Shown here piece by piece: positions 23,396 to 34,520 of a DNA stretch of 64,000 bases. Source of the DNA: Xenopus tropicalis (lineage: Eukaryota; Chordata; Amphibia; Anura; Pipidae); assembly GCF_000004195.4 (NCBI RefSeq), contig NC_030680.2, positions 6,290,995 to 6,354,994 on the forward strand, read 5' to 3'. Both the position numbers and the translations under genes were made by a program. The notes under the pieces were generated by a model, which was not told where the DNA came from, ran no database searches, and saw only the letters and a list, made by a program, of their open reading frames with translations. Each line of letters opens with the position of its first letter. Position 1 is the first letter of the stretch.

Positions 23396-24065
23396 CCAGC
23401 AGTTCTAGAGCTCAGTAGACCAATTACTATAGGAGACAGAACACTCAGCCCCTATATCTCTGAGACTGGGCCCAGTTGGGAAGGTTTGGGTACTTACCAG
23501 TTGGACAAAAAGTTCCTCCCAGAGACCCCTGTAAGGTCCGACTGCTGACAGATCCCAGGCTGCTCTGGGGCAACACTTGGGGGTGAGTGTAAGACCCAGT
23601 GGTACCCCGGGTACGGCCCATAAACAGCCGAGAGTATAACACTGAGTTACTGCAGCGCAGCCTGTAGATAAAGTCATTAAGGTTCTGATGACTGGGAAAG
23701 TGTCAGTGTTGCCTTTAATCTCCCAGTTTAGCAGCACAAATCCCCTTTGCTCAGTAATTGGCCGTCCAACCACAAACCACATTTTTGAAATACAACTTAT
23801 GGTGACGACACCGAGATGCGGATCAGCCCGACCTGTTCTACTGGTTCCGGAGAGACTTCTGTAAATGTGCAGGTTTTACTGCCCACTGGGAGCCTTTTCA
23901 GCCCAATAACCCGGGCACGGAGCTGGCGTACTGGTTCCCATATACAGGAGCCCTGTGCCACTGACAGGGGAATTCTGGGAGCTGCAATTAGTTTGTATTA
24001 GGATACAGTACCAGGGCCCACTACGGCCCACCAAACCTGTGTATTCAGGGCCCACCTCACATTCA
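23396..24065. other. Intron 2 sequence, no gene seen
   Basis: Non-repetitive sequence between the microsatellite and the 30-bp array. No splice-consistent coding segment was recognised on either strand. Confidence 0.45.
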
Positions 24066-27000
24066 CCAGGCAATAGACTAGGGCAGCAGGGGTTACAGAG
24101 GAACAGACTAGGGCAGCAGGGGTTACAGAGGAACAGACTAGGGCAGCAGGGGTTACAGAGGAACAGACTAGGGCAGCAGGGGTTACAGAGGAACAGACTA
24201 GGGCAGCAGGGGTTACAGAGGAACAGACAAGGGCAGCAGGGGTTACAGAGGAACAGACTAGGGCAGCAGGGGTTACAGAGGAACAGACAAGGGCAGCAGG
24301 GGTTACAGAGGAACAGACTAGGGCAGCAGGGGTTACAGAGGAACAGACAAGGGCAGCAGGGGTTACAGAGGAACAGACTAGGGCAGCAGGGGTTACAGAG
24401 GAACAGACTAGGGCAGCAGGGGTTACAGAGGAACAGACTAGGGCAGCAGGGGTTACAGAGGAACAGACTAGGGCAGCAGGGGTTACAGAGGAACAGACTA
24501 GGGCAGCAGGGGTTACAGAGGAACAGACTAGGGCAGCAGGGGTTACAGAGGGACAGACTAGGGCAGCAGGGGTTACAGAGGAACAGGCAGGGGCAGCAGG
24601 GGTTACAGAGGAACAGACAGGGGCAGCAGGGGTTACAGAGGAACAGACAGGGGCAGCAGGGGTTACAGAGGAACAGACAAGGGCAGCAGGGGTTACAGAG
24701 GAACAGACAAGGGCAGCAGGGGTTACAGAGGAACAGACAAGGGCAGCAGGGGTTACAGAGGAACAGACTAGGGCAGCAGGGGTTACAGAGGAACAGACTA
24801 GGGCAGCAGGGGTTACAGAGGAACAGACTAGGGCAGCAGGGGTTACAGAGGAACAGACAAGGGCAGCAGGGGTTACAGAGGAACAGACTAGGGCAGCAGG
24901 GGTTACAGAGGAACAGACTAGGGCAGCAGGGGTTACAGAGGAACAGACTAGGGCAGCAGGGGTTACAGAGAACAGGCAGGGGCAGGCAGGGTTACAGAGG
25001 AACAGACCGTAGGGCAGCAGGGGTTACAGAGGAACAGGACTAGTGGCAGCAGGGGTACAGAGGTAACAGGACTAGGGCAGCAGGGGTTACAGGAGGAACA
25101 GGCAGGGGCGCTAGGGGTTACCAGAGGAACAGACTAGGGCAGCAGGGGTTACAGAGGGACAGACTAGGGCAGCAGGTGGTTACAGAGGAACAGGCAGGGC
25201 AAGCAGGGGTACAGAGGAACAGACAGGGCAGCAAGGGGGTTACAGAGGAACAGGACAGGGGCAGGCAGGGGTTACAGAGGAACAGGAGGGGCAGAGGGGG
25301 GTACAGAGGAACAGACAAGGGCAGCAGGGTTACAGAGGAACAGACAAGGGCAGCAGGGGTTACAGAGGAACAGACGAAGGGCAGCAGGGGTTACAAGGAG
25401 GAACAGACTAGCGGCAGCAGGGGTTTACAGAGGAAGACAGGAGCAGGGTAAGGCGGCAGCAGGGGGTTACAGAGAACAGACAAGGGCAGCAGGGACAGCA
25501 GCAGCAGGGTTACAGGAAGGGGCAGCAGGGGTTACAGAGGAACAGACAAGGGCAGCAGGGGTTACAGAGGAACAGACAAGGCAGCAGGGGTTACAGAGGA
25601 ACAGGCAGGGGCAGCAGGGGTTACAGAGGAACAGACAAGGGCAGGCAGGGGTTACAGAGGAACAGACAAGGGCAGCAGGGGTTACAGAGGAACAGACAAG
25701 GGCAGCAGGGGTTACAGAGGAACAGCAGGGGCAGCAGGGGTTACAGAGGAACAGACAAGGGCAGCAGGGGTTACAGAGGAACAGACAGAGGGCAGCAGGG
25801 GTTACAGAGGAACAGACAGGGCAGCAGGGGTTACAGAGGAACAGACAGGGGCAGCAGGGGTTACAGAGGAACAGACAGGGCAGCAGGGGTTACAGAGGAA
25901 CAGACTAGGGCAGCAGGGTTACAGAGGAACAGACAAGGGCAGCAGGGGTTACAGAGGAACAGACTAGGGCAGCAGGGGTTACAGAGGAACAGACTAGGGC
26001 AGCAGGGGTTACAGAGGAACAGCAGGGGCAGCAGGGGTTACAGAGGAACAGACTAGGGCAGCAGGGGTTACAGAGGAACAGACAAGGGCAGCAGGGGTTA
26101 CAGAGGAACAGACTAGGGCAGCAGGGGTTACAGAGGGAACAGACTAGGGCAGCAGGGGTTACAGAGGAACAGACTAGGGCAGCAGGGGTTACAGAGGAAC
26201 AGACAAGGGCAGCAGGGGTTACAGAGGAACAGACAGGGCAGCAGGGGTTACAGAGGAACAGACCTAGGGCAGCAGGGGTTAACAGAGGAACAGACAGGGG
26301 CAGCAGGGGTTACAGAGGAACAGACTAGGGCAGCAGGGGTTACAGAGGAACAGACAAGGGCAGCAGGGGTTACAGAGGAACAGACTTAGGGCAGCAGGGG
26401 TTACAGAGGAACAGACTAGGGCAGCAGGGGTTACAGAGGAACAGACAAGGGCAGCAGGGGTTACAGGAGGAACAGACTAGGGCAGCAGGGGTTACAGGAG
26501 GAAGCAGCTAGGGCAGCAGGGGTTACAGAGGAACAGACTAGGGCAGCAGGGTTACAGAGGAACAGACTAGGGCAGCAGGGGTTACAGAGGAACAGACAAG
26601 GGCAGCAGGGGTTACAGAGGAACAGACTAGGGCAGCAGGGGTTACAGAGGAACAGACTAGGGCAGCAGGGGTAATACAGAGGACCAGACTAGGGCAGCAG
26701 GGGTTACAGAGGAACAGACTAGGGCAAGCAGGGGTTACAGAGGAACAGACAAGGGCAGCAGGGGTTACAGAGGAACAGACAAGGGCAGCAGGGGTTACAG
26801 AGGAACAGACTAGGGCAGCAGGGGTTACAGAGCAACAGGACTAGGGCAGCAGGCGGTTTACAGAGGAACAAGACTAGGGCAGCAGGGTTACAGGAGCGCA
26901 ACAGACTAGGGCAGCAGGGGTTACAGAGCCGAACAGGACTAGGGCAGCAGGGGTATACAGAAGGAACAGACCAAGGGCAGCAGCGCGTACAGAGGAACAG

Positions 27001-27418
27001 GACAAGGGCCAGCCAGGCGGTTACAGAAGGAACATGAACTAGGGCAGGCCAGGGGGTTACAGAGGAACAGGCAAGGGCAGCAGGGGTTACAGAGGAACAG
27101 ACCAAGGGCAGCAGGGGTTACAGAGGAACAGGTAGGGGCAAGCAGGGGTTACAGAGGAACAGACAAGGGCAGCAGGGGTTACAGAGGAACCAGACTAGGG
27201 GGCAGGTAAGGACAGAAGGGGGGTTACAGGAGGAACAGACAAGGGCAGCAGGGGTTACAGAGGAACAGCAAGGCAGCAGGGTTTTTGGAAATTAGGGGCA
27301 GCAGGGGTTGACAGAAGGAACAGACAAGGGCAGCAGGGGTTACAGAGGAACAGACTAGGGCAGCAGGGGTTACAGAGGAACAGACTAGGGCAGCAGGGGT
27401 TACAGAGGAACAGACAGG
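24066..27418 (+). repeat. 30-bp minisatellite (gggcagcaggggttacagag core)
   Basis: About 110 units of gggcagcaggggttacagag followed by gaacagacta. The first ~30 units (24081-24970) keep an exact 30-bp period with only substitutions (gactag / gacaag / gacagg). From about 24970 single-base insertions and deletions become frequent, with dense clusters at 24970-25510 and 26840-27320. The exact first part gives a + frame of repeated QGLQRNRLGQ, which is not a gene. The indel-rich part may contain consensus errors, so the true unit count is uncertain. Confidence 0.97.
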
Positions 27419-27567
27419 GGTTTATGGTCTCATTTGCAAACCTTATTGATTCCCTATTGGCCTTTCCTTTTGTTTTCTTCTAATCGTATTACCCTGCTCC
27501 CCCCCCCATACAGAGCTCGGGGCAGTTGTCCCTCTGGGCACCCGTTAAACCCCCTCGTTCCTTGCAG

Positions 27568-27684
27568 GCATATGGCAGCTCCAGCTGATGCTCTTTAAGA
27601 TCGCCCTGTTGCACGGCATCGAGATTCACGTCAATGTGGAATTTATGAAGCTGCTGGAACCTCTGGAGGATCAAGAGAACCAGA
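27568..27684 (+). CDS. mical2: MICAL2 exon 3 (residues 158-197)
   Basis: Continues the flavoprotein domain: [14 protein letters not shown], then IEIHVNVEF and the acidic linker EPLEDQENQ, all typical of MICAL2/MICAL3. The acceptor is cgttccttgcag at 27567. The donor is CAGA followed by gtgagt at 27685, phase 1 on both sides. Residue 160 is Trp (TGG) where I recall Arg (SIRQLQ) in mammalian MICALs, a possible CGG to TGG change at a CpG. The frame is intact. Confidence 0.97.
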
Positions 27685-27920
27685 GTGAGTAGAGAATTCC
27701 CAGCACCAACGGGCAACTGGGTTTCCATAGCAACCTACTAACTACTGGTACACACGCCCAAAATCTACATGTATTCTTCCTTTAATTAAGTGCATTACTG
27801 GCCTGCAGAGCTGACAGTCTAATTCCTTGTCAGACCCATTTGTATTGGGAATACCCCTGCTTAGGCCTAGAGACTACATAGATATCAGCAGATCTCAGGC
27901 TTTAAATGAACCCATGACAC

Positions 27921-29592
27921 TTGGGGGGGAGAGGGGAAATATAGAGGGAGGATGGGGGGGGGGAGTAAGGCCAAACAGTTGGGGGGGGAATAGAAAAGGA
28001 AAGGAGAGGGGATGAGAGACAGAAGGAGAGAGGGAAAGGGAAAGGGGGTTCGGGGAGTTGAGAGACAAATGGGGGGAGAGGGGAAATATAGAAGGGGGGA
28101 GAAGAGGGAGGATGGGGGGAGTAAGGCCAAACAGTTGGGGGGGGGAATAGAAAAGGAAAGGAGAGGGGATGAGAGACAGAAGGAGAGAGGGAAAGGGAAA
28201 GGGGGTTCGGGGAGTTGAGAGACAAATGGGGGGAGAGGGGAATATAGAAGGGGGAGAAGAGGGAGGATGGGGGGGAGTAAGGCCAAACAGTTGGGGGGGG
28301 GGAATAGAAAAGGAAAGGAGAGGGGATGAGAGACAGAAGGAGAGAGGGGAGGGAAAGGGGGTTCGGGGAGTAGAGAGACAAATGGGGGGAGAGGGAAATA
28401 TAGAAAGGGGAGAAGAGGGAGGATGGGGGGGAGTAAGGCCAAACAGTTGGGGGGGGGAATAGAAAAGGAAAGGAGAGGGGATGAGAGACAGAAGGAGAGA
28501 GGGGAAGGGAAAGGGGGTTCGGGGAGTAGAGAGACAAATGGGGGGAGAGGGGAAATATAGAAAGGGGAGAAGAGGGAGGATGGGGGGGAGTAAGGCCAAA
28601 CAGTTGGGGGGGGGGAATAGAAAAGGAAAGGAGAGGGGATGAGAGACAGAAGGAGAGAGGGAAAGGGAAAGGGGGTTCGGGGAGTAGAGAGACAAATGGG
28701 GGGGAGAGGGGAAATATAGAAGGGGGAGAAGAGGGAGGATGGGGGGGAGTAAGGCCAAACAGTTGGGGGGGGGGGAATAGAAAAGGAAAGGAGAGGGGAT
28801 GAGAGACAGAAGGAGAGAGGGGAAGGGAAAGGGGGTTCGGGGAGTAGAGAGACAAATGGGGGGAGAGGGGAAATATAGAAAGGGGAGAAGAGGGAGGATG
28901 GGGGGGAGTAAGGCCAAACAGTTGGGGGGGGGAATAGAAAAGGAAAGGAGAGGGGATGAGAGACAGAAGGAGAGAGGGGAAGGAAAGGGGGTTCGGGGAG
29001 TAGAGAGACAAATGGGGGGAGAGGGGAAATATAGAAAGGGGAGAAGAGGGAGGATGGGGGGAGTAAGGCCAAACAGTTGGGGGGGGGGGGGGAATAGAAA
29101 AGGAAAGGAGAGGGGATGAGAGACAGAAGGAGAGAGGGGAAGGGGTTCGGGGAGTAGAGAGACAAATGGGGGGAGAGGGGAAATATAGAAAGGGGAGAAG
29201 AGGGAGGATGGGGGGAGTAAGGCCAAACAGTTGGGGGGGGGAATAGAAAAGGAGAGGGGATAAGAGACAGAAGGAGAGAGGGGAAGGGAAAGGGGGTTCG
29301 GGGAGTAGAGAGACAAATGGGGGGAGAGGGGAAATATAGAAGGGGGGAGAAGAGGGAGGATGGGGGGGAGTAAGGCCAAACAGTTGGGGGGGGGAATAGA
29401 AAAGGAAAGGAGAGGGGATGAGAGACAGAAGGAGAGAGGGGAAGGGAAAGGGGGTTCGGGGAGTAGAGAGACAAATGGGGGGAGAAGTAGAGGAAGAAGA
29501 AAAAAAAACAAATTTAAGATAAAAGTGGGAGAGAGAAGGGAACAGTAGAAGAGAAAAGAGAATAAAATAATGACACAAGAAGCAGAGAGGTA
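27921..29592 (+). repeat. ~157-bp polypurine tandem repeat (~10 units)
   Basis: Landmark ggccaaacagttgg recurs about every 153-160 bp. The unit includes gaatagaaaaggaaaggaga, gatgagagacagaaggagag, gggttcggggag and gacaaatggggggagagggg. Outside three short interruptions almost every base on the + strand is A or G. Length variation is mainly in G runs (6-12 G). A further purine-rich tail reaches 29592. The - strand is stop-poor and gives three overlapping Pro/Ser/Leu ORFs of 529-654 residues that are not genes. Confidence 0.97.
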
Positions 29593-30159
29593 AGTGCAGC
29601 AGTAGGTTGGTTTGAGCCTCTGTACTAATATCAGGCACAGCCCTCCCATTGCAGGGCCCCGGGGCCCCCCCAGCAGTATAACTATAGCCCCACACAGCGG
29701 GCAGAGGGGACACGGCGGATACTTCGCATGGTTGGTGGGTGCCAGTGATGAAGCAACATGGTTGTGTCACCCACCCGATACACTTGGCACAGGCCGTTCC
29801 CCTCTGTATGTGCCCATGGCTGCCGGCCGGTGCCCGGGTATGCCCTGTAATGGAGCCGCGTCCCACGCAAACCGCTTGGAAGGGATAATTTTAGCGCTGC
29901 CCATGGAAAGTAAATCTAATGTTTCATAGGGGGATCAAAAAGTGTTGACAATGAGGAATTTTTAATGATGTTTTTCACCCGTGACTTATGAGCGAAAATG
30001 GGCATCAGGCATGGCCGGTGGGTCACATCCCTGGCACAGCATTGATATAAACTCACTGTGATACCTGGGTGTTTAGTGGCCCACGTGGCAAGCGTGAAAT
30101 TGCACTGGAACCTCCAAAGCCGCCTGTGATTCTAATGGTCAGGCACCCTGGCACCCCAT
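29593..30159. other. Intron 3 sequence, no gene seen
   Basis: Unique-looking sequence. The ORFs at 29612-29929 (+) and 29682-29870 (-) carry no domain I recognise. Confidence 0.4.
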
Positions 30160-30719
30160 AAATCTCTAGCCTTGTTATGGGCTAAGGGGGCTCAGCCTGA
30201 AGGCCAGTTAGGGGGGGATTTGGGGTGAGTGCTTATTTGTGCCCTGGGTACCCCTGGAACTATAGCGGGGTGACTGTTACCCCAATGTTTCTATATATCT
30301 GTAACCTTGTTATGGGCTAAGGGGGCCCAGCCTGAAGGCCAGTTAGGGGGGGATTTGGGGTGAGGGCTTATTTGTGCCCTGGGTACCCCTGGAACTATAG
30401 CAGGGTGACTGTTACCCCAATGTTTCTATATATCTGTAACCTTGTTATGGGCTAAGGGGGCCCAGCCTGAAGGCCAGTTAGGGGGGGATTTGGGGTGAGT
30501 GCTTATTTGTGCCCTGGGTACCCCTGGAACTATAGCGGGGTGACTGTTACCCCAATGTTTCTATATATCTGTAACCTTGTTATGGGCTAAGGGGGCCCAG
30601 CCTGAAGGCCAGTTAGGGGGGGATTTGGGGTGAGTGCTTATTTGTGCCCTGGGTACCCCTGGAACTATAGCGGGGTGACTGTTACCCCAATGTTTCTATA
30701 TATCTGTAACCTTGTTATA
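30160..30719 (+). repeat. 135-bp tandem repeat, ~4 copies
   Basis: gtaaccttgttatgggctaa recurs at 30301, 30436 and 30571, and a partial copy begins at 30706, giving a period of exactly 135 bp. An earlier diverged copy starts near 30165. The unit contains an attagggggggattt-like G run and ccctgggtacccctggaact. Confidence 0.96.
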
Positions 30720-30853
30720 TGAGCTAAGGGCCTAAGGGTCATATTTAGAATCACTTATACATTTTATTTAACAATTTGACTGCCTCTGCTTGTTGCTTAT
30801 GTTCTCTGTAAAACTGATTAATTAACTCATTCTGTGCCTCCCTTTATCCTCAG

Positions 30854-30955
30854 AAACTGGTTGGAGAGCAGAGTTCCTTCCTCAGGATCATCCTTTATCT
30901 GATTATGAATTTGATGTTATCATTGGAGCTGATGGGCGCAGAAACACGCTGGAAG
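30854..30955 (+). CDS. mical2: MICAL2 exon 4 (residues 197-231): ADG motif
   Basis: Encodes [20 protein letters not shown], then [15 protein letters not shown]. The GADG segment (D223-G224) is the DG motif of flavin monooxygenases, which contacts FAD and NADPH. The acceptor is tttatcctcag at 30853. The donor is GGAAG followed by gtgaga at 30956, phase 1, joining to GA-TTC in exon 5 to make G-F-R-R. Length and phase agree with the family pattern as I know it. Confidence 0.97.
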
Positions 30956-31020
30956 GTGAGAATATCTATTCCTGGCTGGTACTCCCTGTACTTTGCCTTG
31001 TGTAACAGTTTAAAAGGTTG

Positions 31021-31808
31021 ACTGTTCCTGCTGAATTGTGCTTAGTACAGGGGAATCCCTATGTGCCATAGTTTTATGGTATCTCTCTGTACAGGCTATG
31101 GGCAAACTTAGGGGGCTGTTCCTGCTGAATTGTGCTTAGTACAGGGGAATCCCTATGTGCCATAGTTTTATGGTATCTCTCTGTACAGGCTATGGGCAAA
31201 CTTAGGGGGCTGTTCCTGCTGAATTGTGCTTAGTACAGGGGAATCCCTATGTGCCATAGTTTTATGGTATCTCTCTGTACAGGCTATGAGCAAACTTAGG
31301 GGGCTGTTCCTGCTGAATTGTGCTTAGTACAGGGGAATCCCTATGTGCCATAGTTTTATGGTATCTCTCTGTACAGGCTATGGGCAAACTTAGGGGGCTG
31401 TTCCTGCTGAATTGTGCTTAGTACAGGGGAATCCCTATGTGCCATAGTTTTATGGTATCTCTCTGTACAGGCTATGAGCAAACTTAGGGGGCTGTTCCTG
31501 CTGAATTGTGCTTAGTACAGGGGAATCCCTATGTGCCATAGTTTTATGGTATCTCTCTGTACAGGCTATGAGCAAAACTTAGGGGGCTGTTCCTGCTGAA
31601 TTGTGCTTAGTACAGGGGAATCCCTATGTGCCATAGTTTTATGGTATCTCTCTGTACAGGCTATGGGCAAACTTAGGGGGCTGTTCCTGCTGAATTGTGC
31701 TTAGTACAGGGGAATCCCTATGTGCCATAGTTTTATGGTATCTCTCTGTACAGGCTATGAGCAAACTTAGGGGGCTGTTCCTGCTGAATTGAGCTTAGTA
31801 CAGGGGAA
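31021..31808 (+). repeat. 94-bp minisatellite, intron 4 copy (~8.4 units)
   Basis: Same family and orientation as 15581-16645. It begins in mid-unit at actgttcctgctgaattg, the same point as the intron 17 array, and ends caggggaata. Variation among copies is mainly gctatggg versus gctatgag, shared with the other arrays. Confidence 0.97.
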
Positions 31809-32654
31809 TATAATAGTCTCAGTAGGTTAGTAGTGATTTGCTGGGGGCAGATTATATTCATTGCCATTTGGAGACATACAGAGATTCCCTGCAGGTTACA
31901 CAGCGAGTGATTGATGGGGCAGATGTTTGCCTTACAATTCAGTGAATATACGGAGCTATTTTTGCTCTGAGTGCAAATACCCCGGCCCTGACCCGCCGCA
32001 CACCTTGGCATTTCTTACTCCTGAAATTACGTCATTTACCTGCCAGAACCCCTCCTCTGTCCCATTGACTCTCATTCCTTCATAGATATTTAGGCTGAAT
32101 GCAGTTTGTGTAACCGTGCTGTGTAGCTACTACTGGGATCCCCCAGGCTGTCAGGGGATTCTGGGAGTTGTAGTCAACAACTCAACCTCGCCCTGCTACT
32201 TTGCCCAGATACAGGGCAAGAGGGAGACTCACAGCCTGGATAAGGTTAGACCAGAACTTAAACATTTGAGTCTCAGACAATCTTCCGAATCCCCATTCTG
32301 AATCCCGGATTAGGTTTTTCCATTCGGCTTTCTCCCAAATTGCCTATAATCAGCCCATATTACTGATGATTAAAAGGATTCTCTTCCCTTCCCCAGACTA
32401 AAATTGCCGTTCTTATTCTTCTTGAAATGAAACAGACCCGGTAATTGTCATGGGTTTTAGGTTACACCCGTGCAATTTGGCGTTCTGTTGGGTTCCGTTG
32501 GGTTCTGTTGGGTTCCGTTGGGTTCCGTTGGGTTCTGTTGGGTTTTGTGGATCAGACCTGCAGCTGCGGCTGTATCTGTCCCTACCTGCCCTGCTGTGCT
32601 CTTACCTGTTCTGCGGGTAATAAGTAAAGATACTAATCTGATTAACGTGTATGT
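31809..32654. other. Intron 4 sequence with a short 10-bp repeat
   Basis: Mostly unclassified. 32481-32546 is a small (gttgggttcc/gttgggttct)n array of about 6 units. 32130-32190 has ctgggagttgtagt-type sequence, which I recall as common in frog interspersed repeats. No exon seen. Confidence 0.5.
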
Positions 32655-32971
32655 TCTCCCAATATCCCCACCTACGGGTGGGTGATATCGGGCAAATTTA
32701 GGCTAATTCGATCGTTTGGCCCTGGGGCCAAACAATCGAATTATAACGACGGCAATGGGCGCAGTCGGTTTGGGGGCCGCATCAATGAGCCGATGGGGTC
32801 CCCAATCCGACTAAATCTTCTAACCTGCCCGATCAAGATCTGCCCGATTTCAGGCCAGATATCGGTCAGGCAGGCCCATCGTTTGTGTCCCTACACGGGC
32901 TGATAAGCTGCCGAATCTGTCCAAGGGACCCATATCAGCAGCTACAATCAGCCCGTGTATGGGGACCTTAA
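32655..32971. mobile_element. MITE-like element, truncated at the left
   Basis: Shares long blocks with 45541-46400: gatcgtttggccctggggcc, gatctgcccgatttcaggcc, and the end cccgtgtatggggacctta. The right third folds back on itself (gggctgataagctgccgaat...). The outer left terminal repeat is missing, so this copy is incomplete. It is non-coding. Confidence 0.65.
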
Positions 32972-33006
32972 GTCATTCATCAGAGGGGGTCAGAGAGCAG
33001 CAGGGC

Positions 33007-33380
33007 TTAGGGTGAAGACACACGGATCTACTTAGTAGCAGCTACATGTCGTGGCTACTAAATTCCATAAAATCCCCTGCCATAGACAATACTGAGAATT
33101 GCATCAGTAAATGATCAGCATTGTCTATTCTGTAGTTGTGACAAGTAGCTGCTACTAGTAGCTCTGTGTGTCTTCACCCTTAGGGGGAAGACACACAGAG
33201 CTACTAGTAGCAACTACTTGTCATGGCTACTGAACACCAGAAAATCCCCTGCCATAGACAATACTGAGAATTGCGTCTGCTAAAACACACATAGACACAA
33301 TTATCAGTAAATGATCATAATCTGTTTTAGTAGCCACAACAAGTAGCTGCTACTAGTAGCTCCGTGTGTCTTCACCCTTA
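33007..33380. mobile_element. Two abutting copies of a palindromic MITE
   Basis: Each ~180-200-bp copy starts ttaggg(t/g)gaagacacac and ends gtgtgtcttcaccctta, an inverted repeat. Internal agctactagtagc and aagtagctgctactagtagc add pairing, with aaaatcccctgccatagaca between. The copies meet at about 33180. A third copy is at 35822-36024. The DNA is non-coding and its RNA would fold into long hairpins. Confidence 0.75.
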
Positions 33381-33906
33381 AGATGTCCATGTACTACGAG
33401 ATCCGCTCATTGGTGAGGTTGGCAAACAAGAATATCTGGGTGCAAATTGGCCGTGCACATACAGGGCCTTAGGCACCCCCCAAGGAGCCCCCACACCCCC
33501 TACCACAGGGGCCCCCAACACCTGCCCGGCCCCCTCCCCTGAACTTACTTTCAGGGGAGGGAGATCTGCAGCCCGGGAAGCTCCAGTGGGGATCAGGTTT
33601 GGGCCCAGGGCCCACTGGGTTTTTCCCAGTGCCTCCCCGACCCAGTCCAACCCTGGCCTTAGGACCAGGGAGGACCACCTTAACACTGAGGAGAAGGAGG
33701 GGGACCACCTTAACATGCCAATGCATTCCTCATCTGCTATAATTTTAAACCTCCCCAATCTGGAGGAATGAATGTATTTTGGAAAGTGTTTAGAATGCGT
33801 TTTTTCATTAGAAAAATTGTATATGTGGTTTACTTCCCCTTTAATATAGAGCTTTTTAATAACATAATGATTGTGGGCACTGAGTAAGCCGCTGTTCCCT
33901 TCTCAG
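33381..33906. other. End of intron 4
   Basis: 33470-33660 holds a diverged copy of the GC-rich interspersed repeat (gggcccactgggtttttccc). The rest leads to the exon 5 acceptor cccttctcag at 33906. Confidence 0.5.
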
Positions 33907-34062
33907 GATTCCGTAGAAAAGAATTCCGGGGGAAGCTGGCCATCGCCATCACGGCCAATTTCATCAACAGGAACACGACGGCGGAAGCGAAGGTGGAGGA
34001 GATCAGCGGCGTGGCCTTCATCTTCAACCAGAAATTCTTCCAGGACCTGAAAGAGGAGACAG
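33907..34062 (+). CDS. mical2: MICAL2 exon 5 (residues 231-283)
   Basis: Encodes [37 protein letters not shown] and [15 protein letters not shown], among the most conserved parts of the MICAL flavoprotein domain. This is the region that closes over the isoalloxazine ring and forms the substrate face in known MICAL structures. The acceptor is cttctcag at 33906. The donor is ACAG followed by gtgtgt at 34063, phase 1. The sequence is almost unchanged from mammals as I remember them. Confidence 0.98.
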
Positions 34063-34520
34063 GTGTGTCCCCTTCCTGCACTTGTACAGCAAATATGGAA
34101 CTATTTACCCGCGCTCCCTATCCCTACATGTGTAATAGGCCTGCAGTCCTATTGGCTTTAATTGTGCTTACTTTACTATATACCCATAGTTAGCCTCTAC
34201 TCTGGGGGGGGGGGCAACTATTAGCCCACTAGTCACCTGGGCCCATGGGAAGCTCTGCCAACACATACAGTAGAATAGGGCCCAATAAAAAAAATGGTCA
34301 ACCCTGATTCGCCCTTAACACCTCCCATTGAGTAAAAGCTCCGCCCACTCCATTTCAAGCCCTGCCCCCTCAAGACCTCATCAGGTTGCTCCAACAGCAA
34401 AATCTGCAAAACCAACTGCCCCTTTGGTGTCTATCCATCTTGGGACCCCGACTGCAGCGCCCCCTGTACCCCCAGGATGGCAGTCATGTCTGCAGATTTG
34501 TATTTATAAATATAAGTGGA
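34063..34520. other. Start of intron 5
   Basis: No exon or array. A G run lies at about 34205-34213. Open frames here have no recognisable domain. Confidence 0.4.

Noticed and set aside
23955..25043. 362-residue ORF with decapeptide repeat QGLQRNRLGQ
   Set aside because: A 30-bp unit is a multiple of three, so a frame stays open by arithmetic. It breaks where indels begin.
27885..29866. - strand Pro/Ser/Leu-rich ORFs of 529-654 residues
   Set aside because: They are the complement of a polypurine tandem array. The codons are almost all CCN, TCN and CTN, and the intron belongs to a + strand gene.
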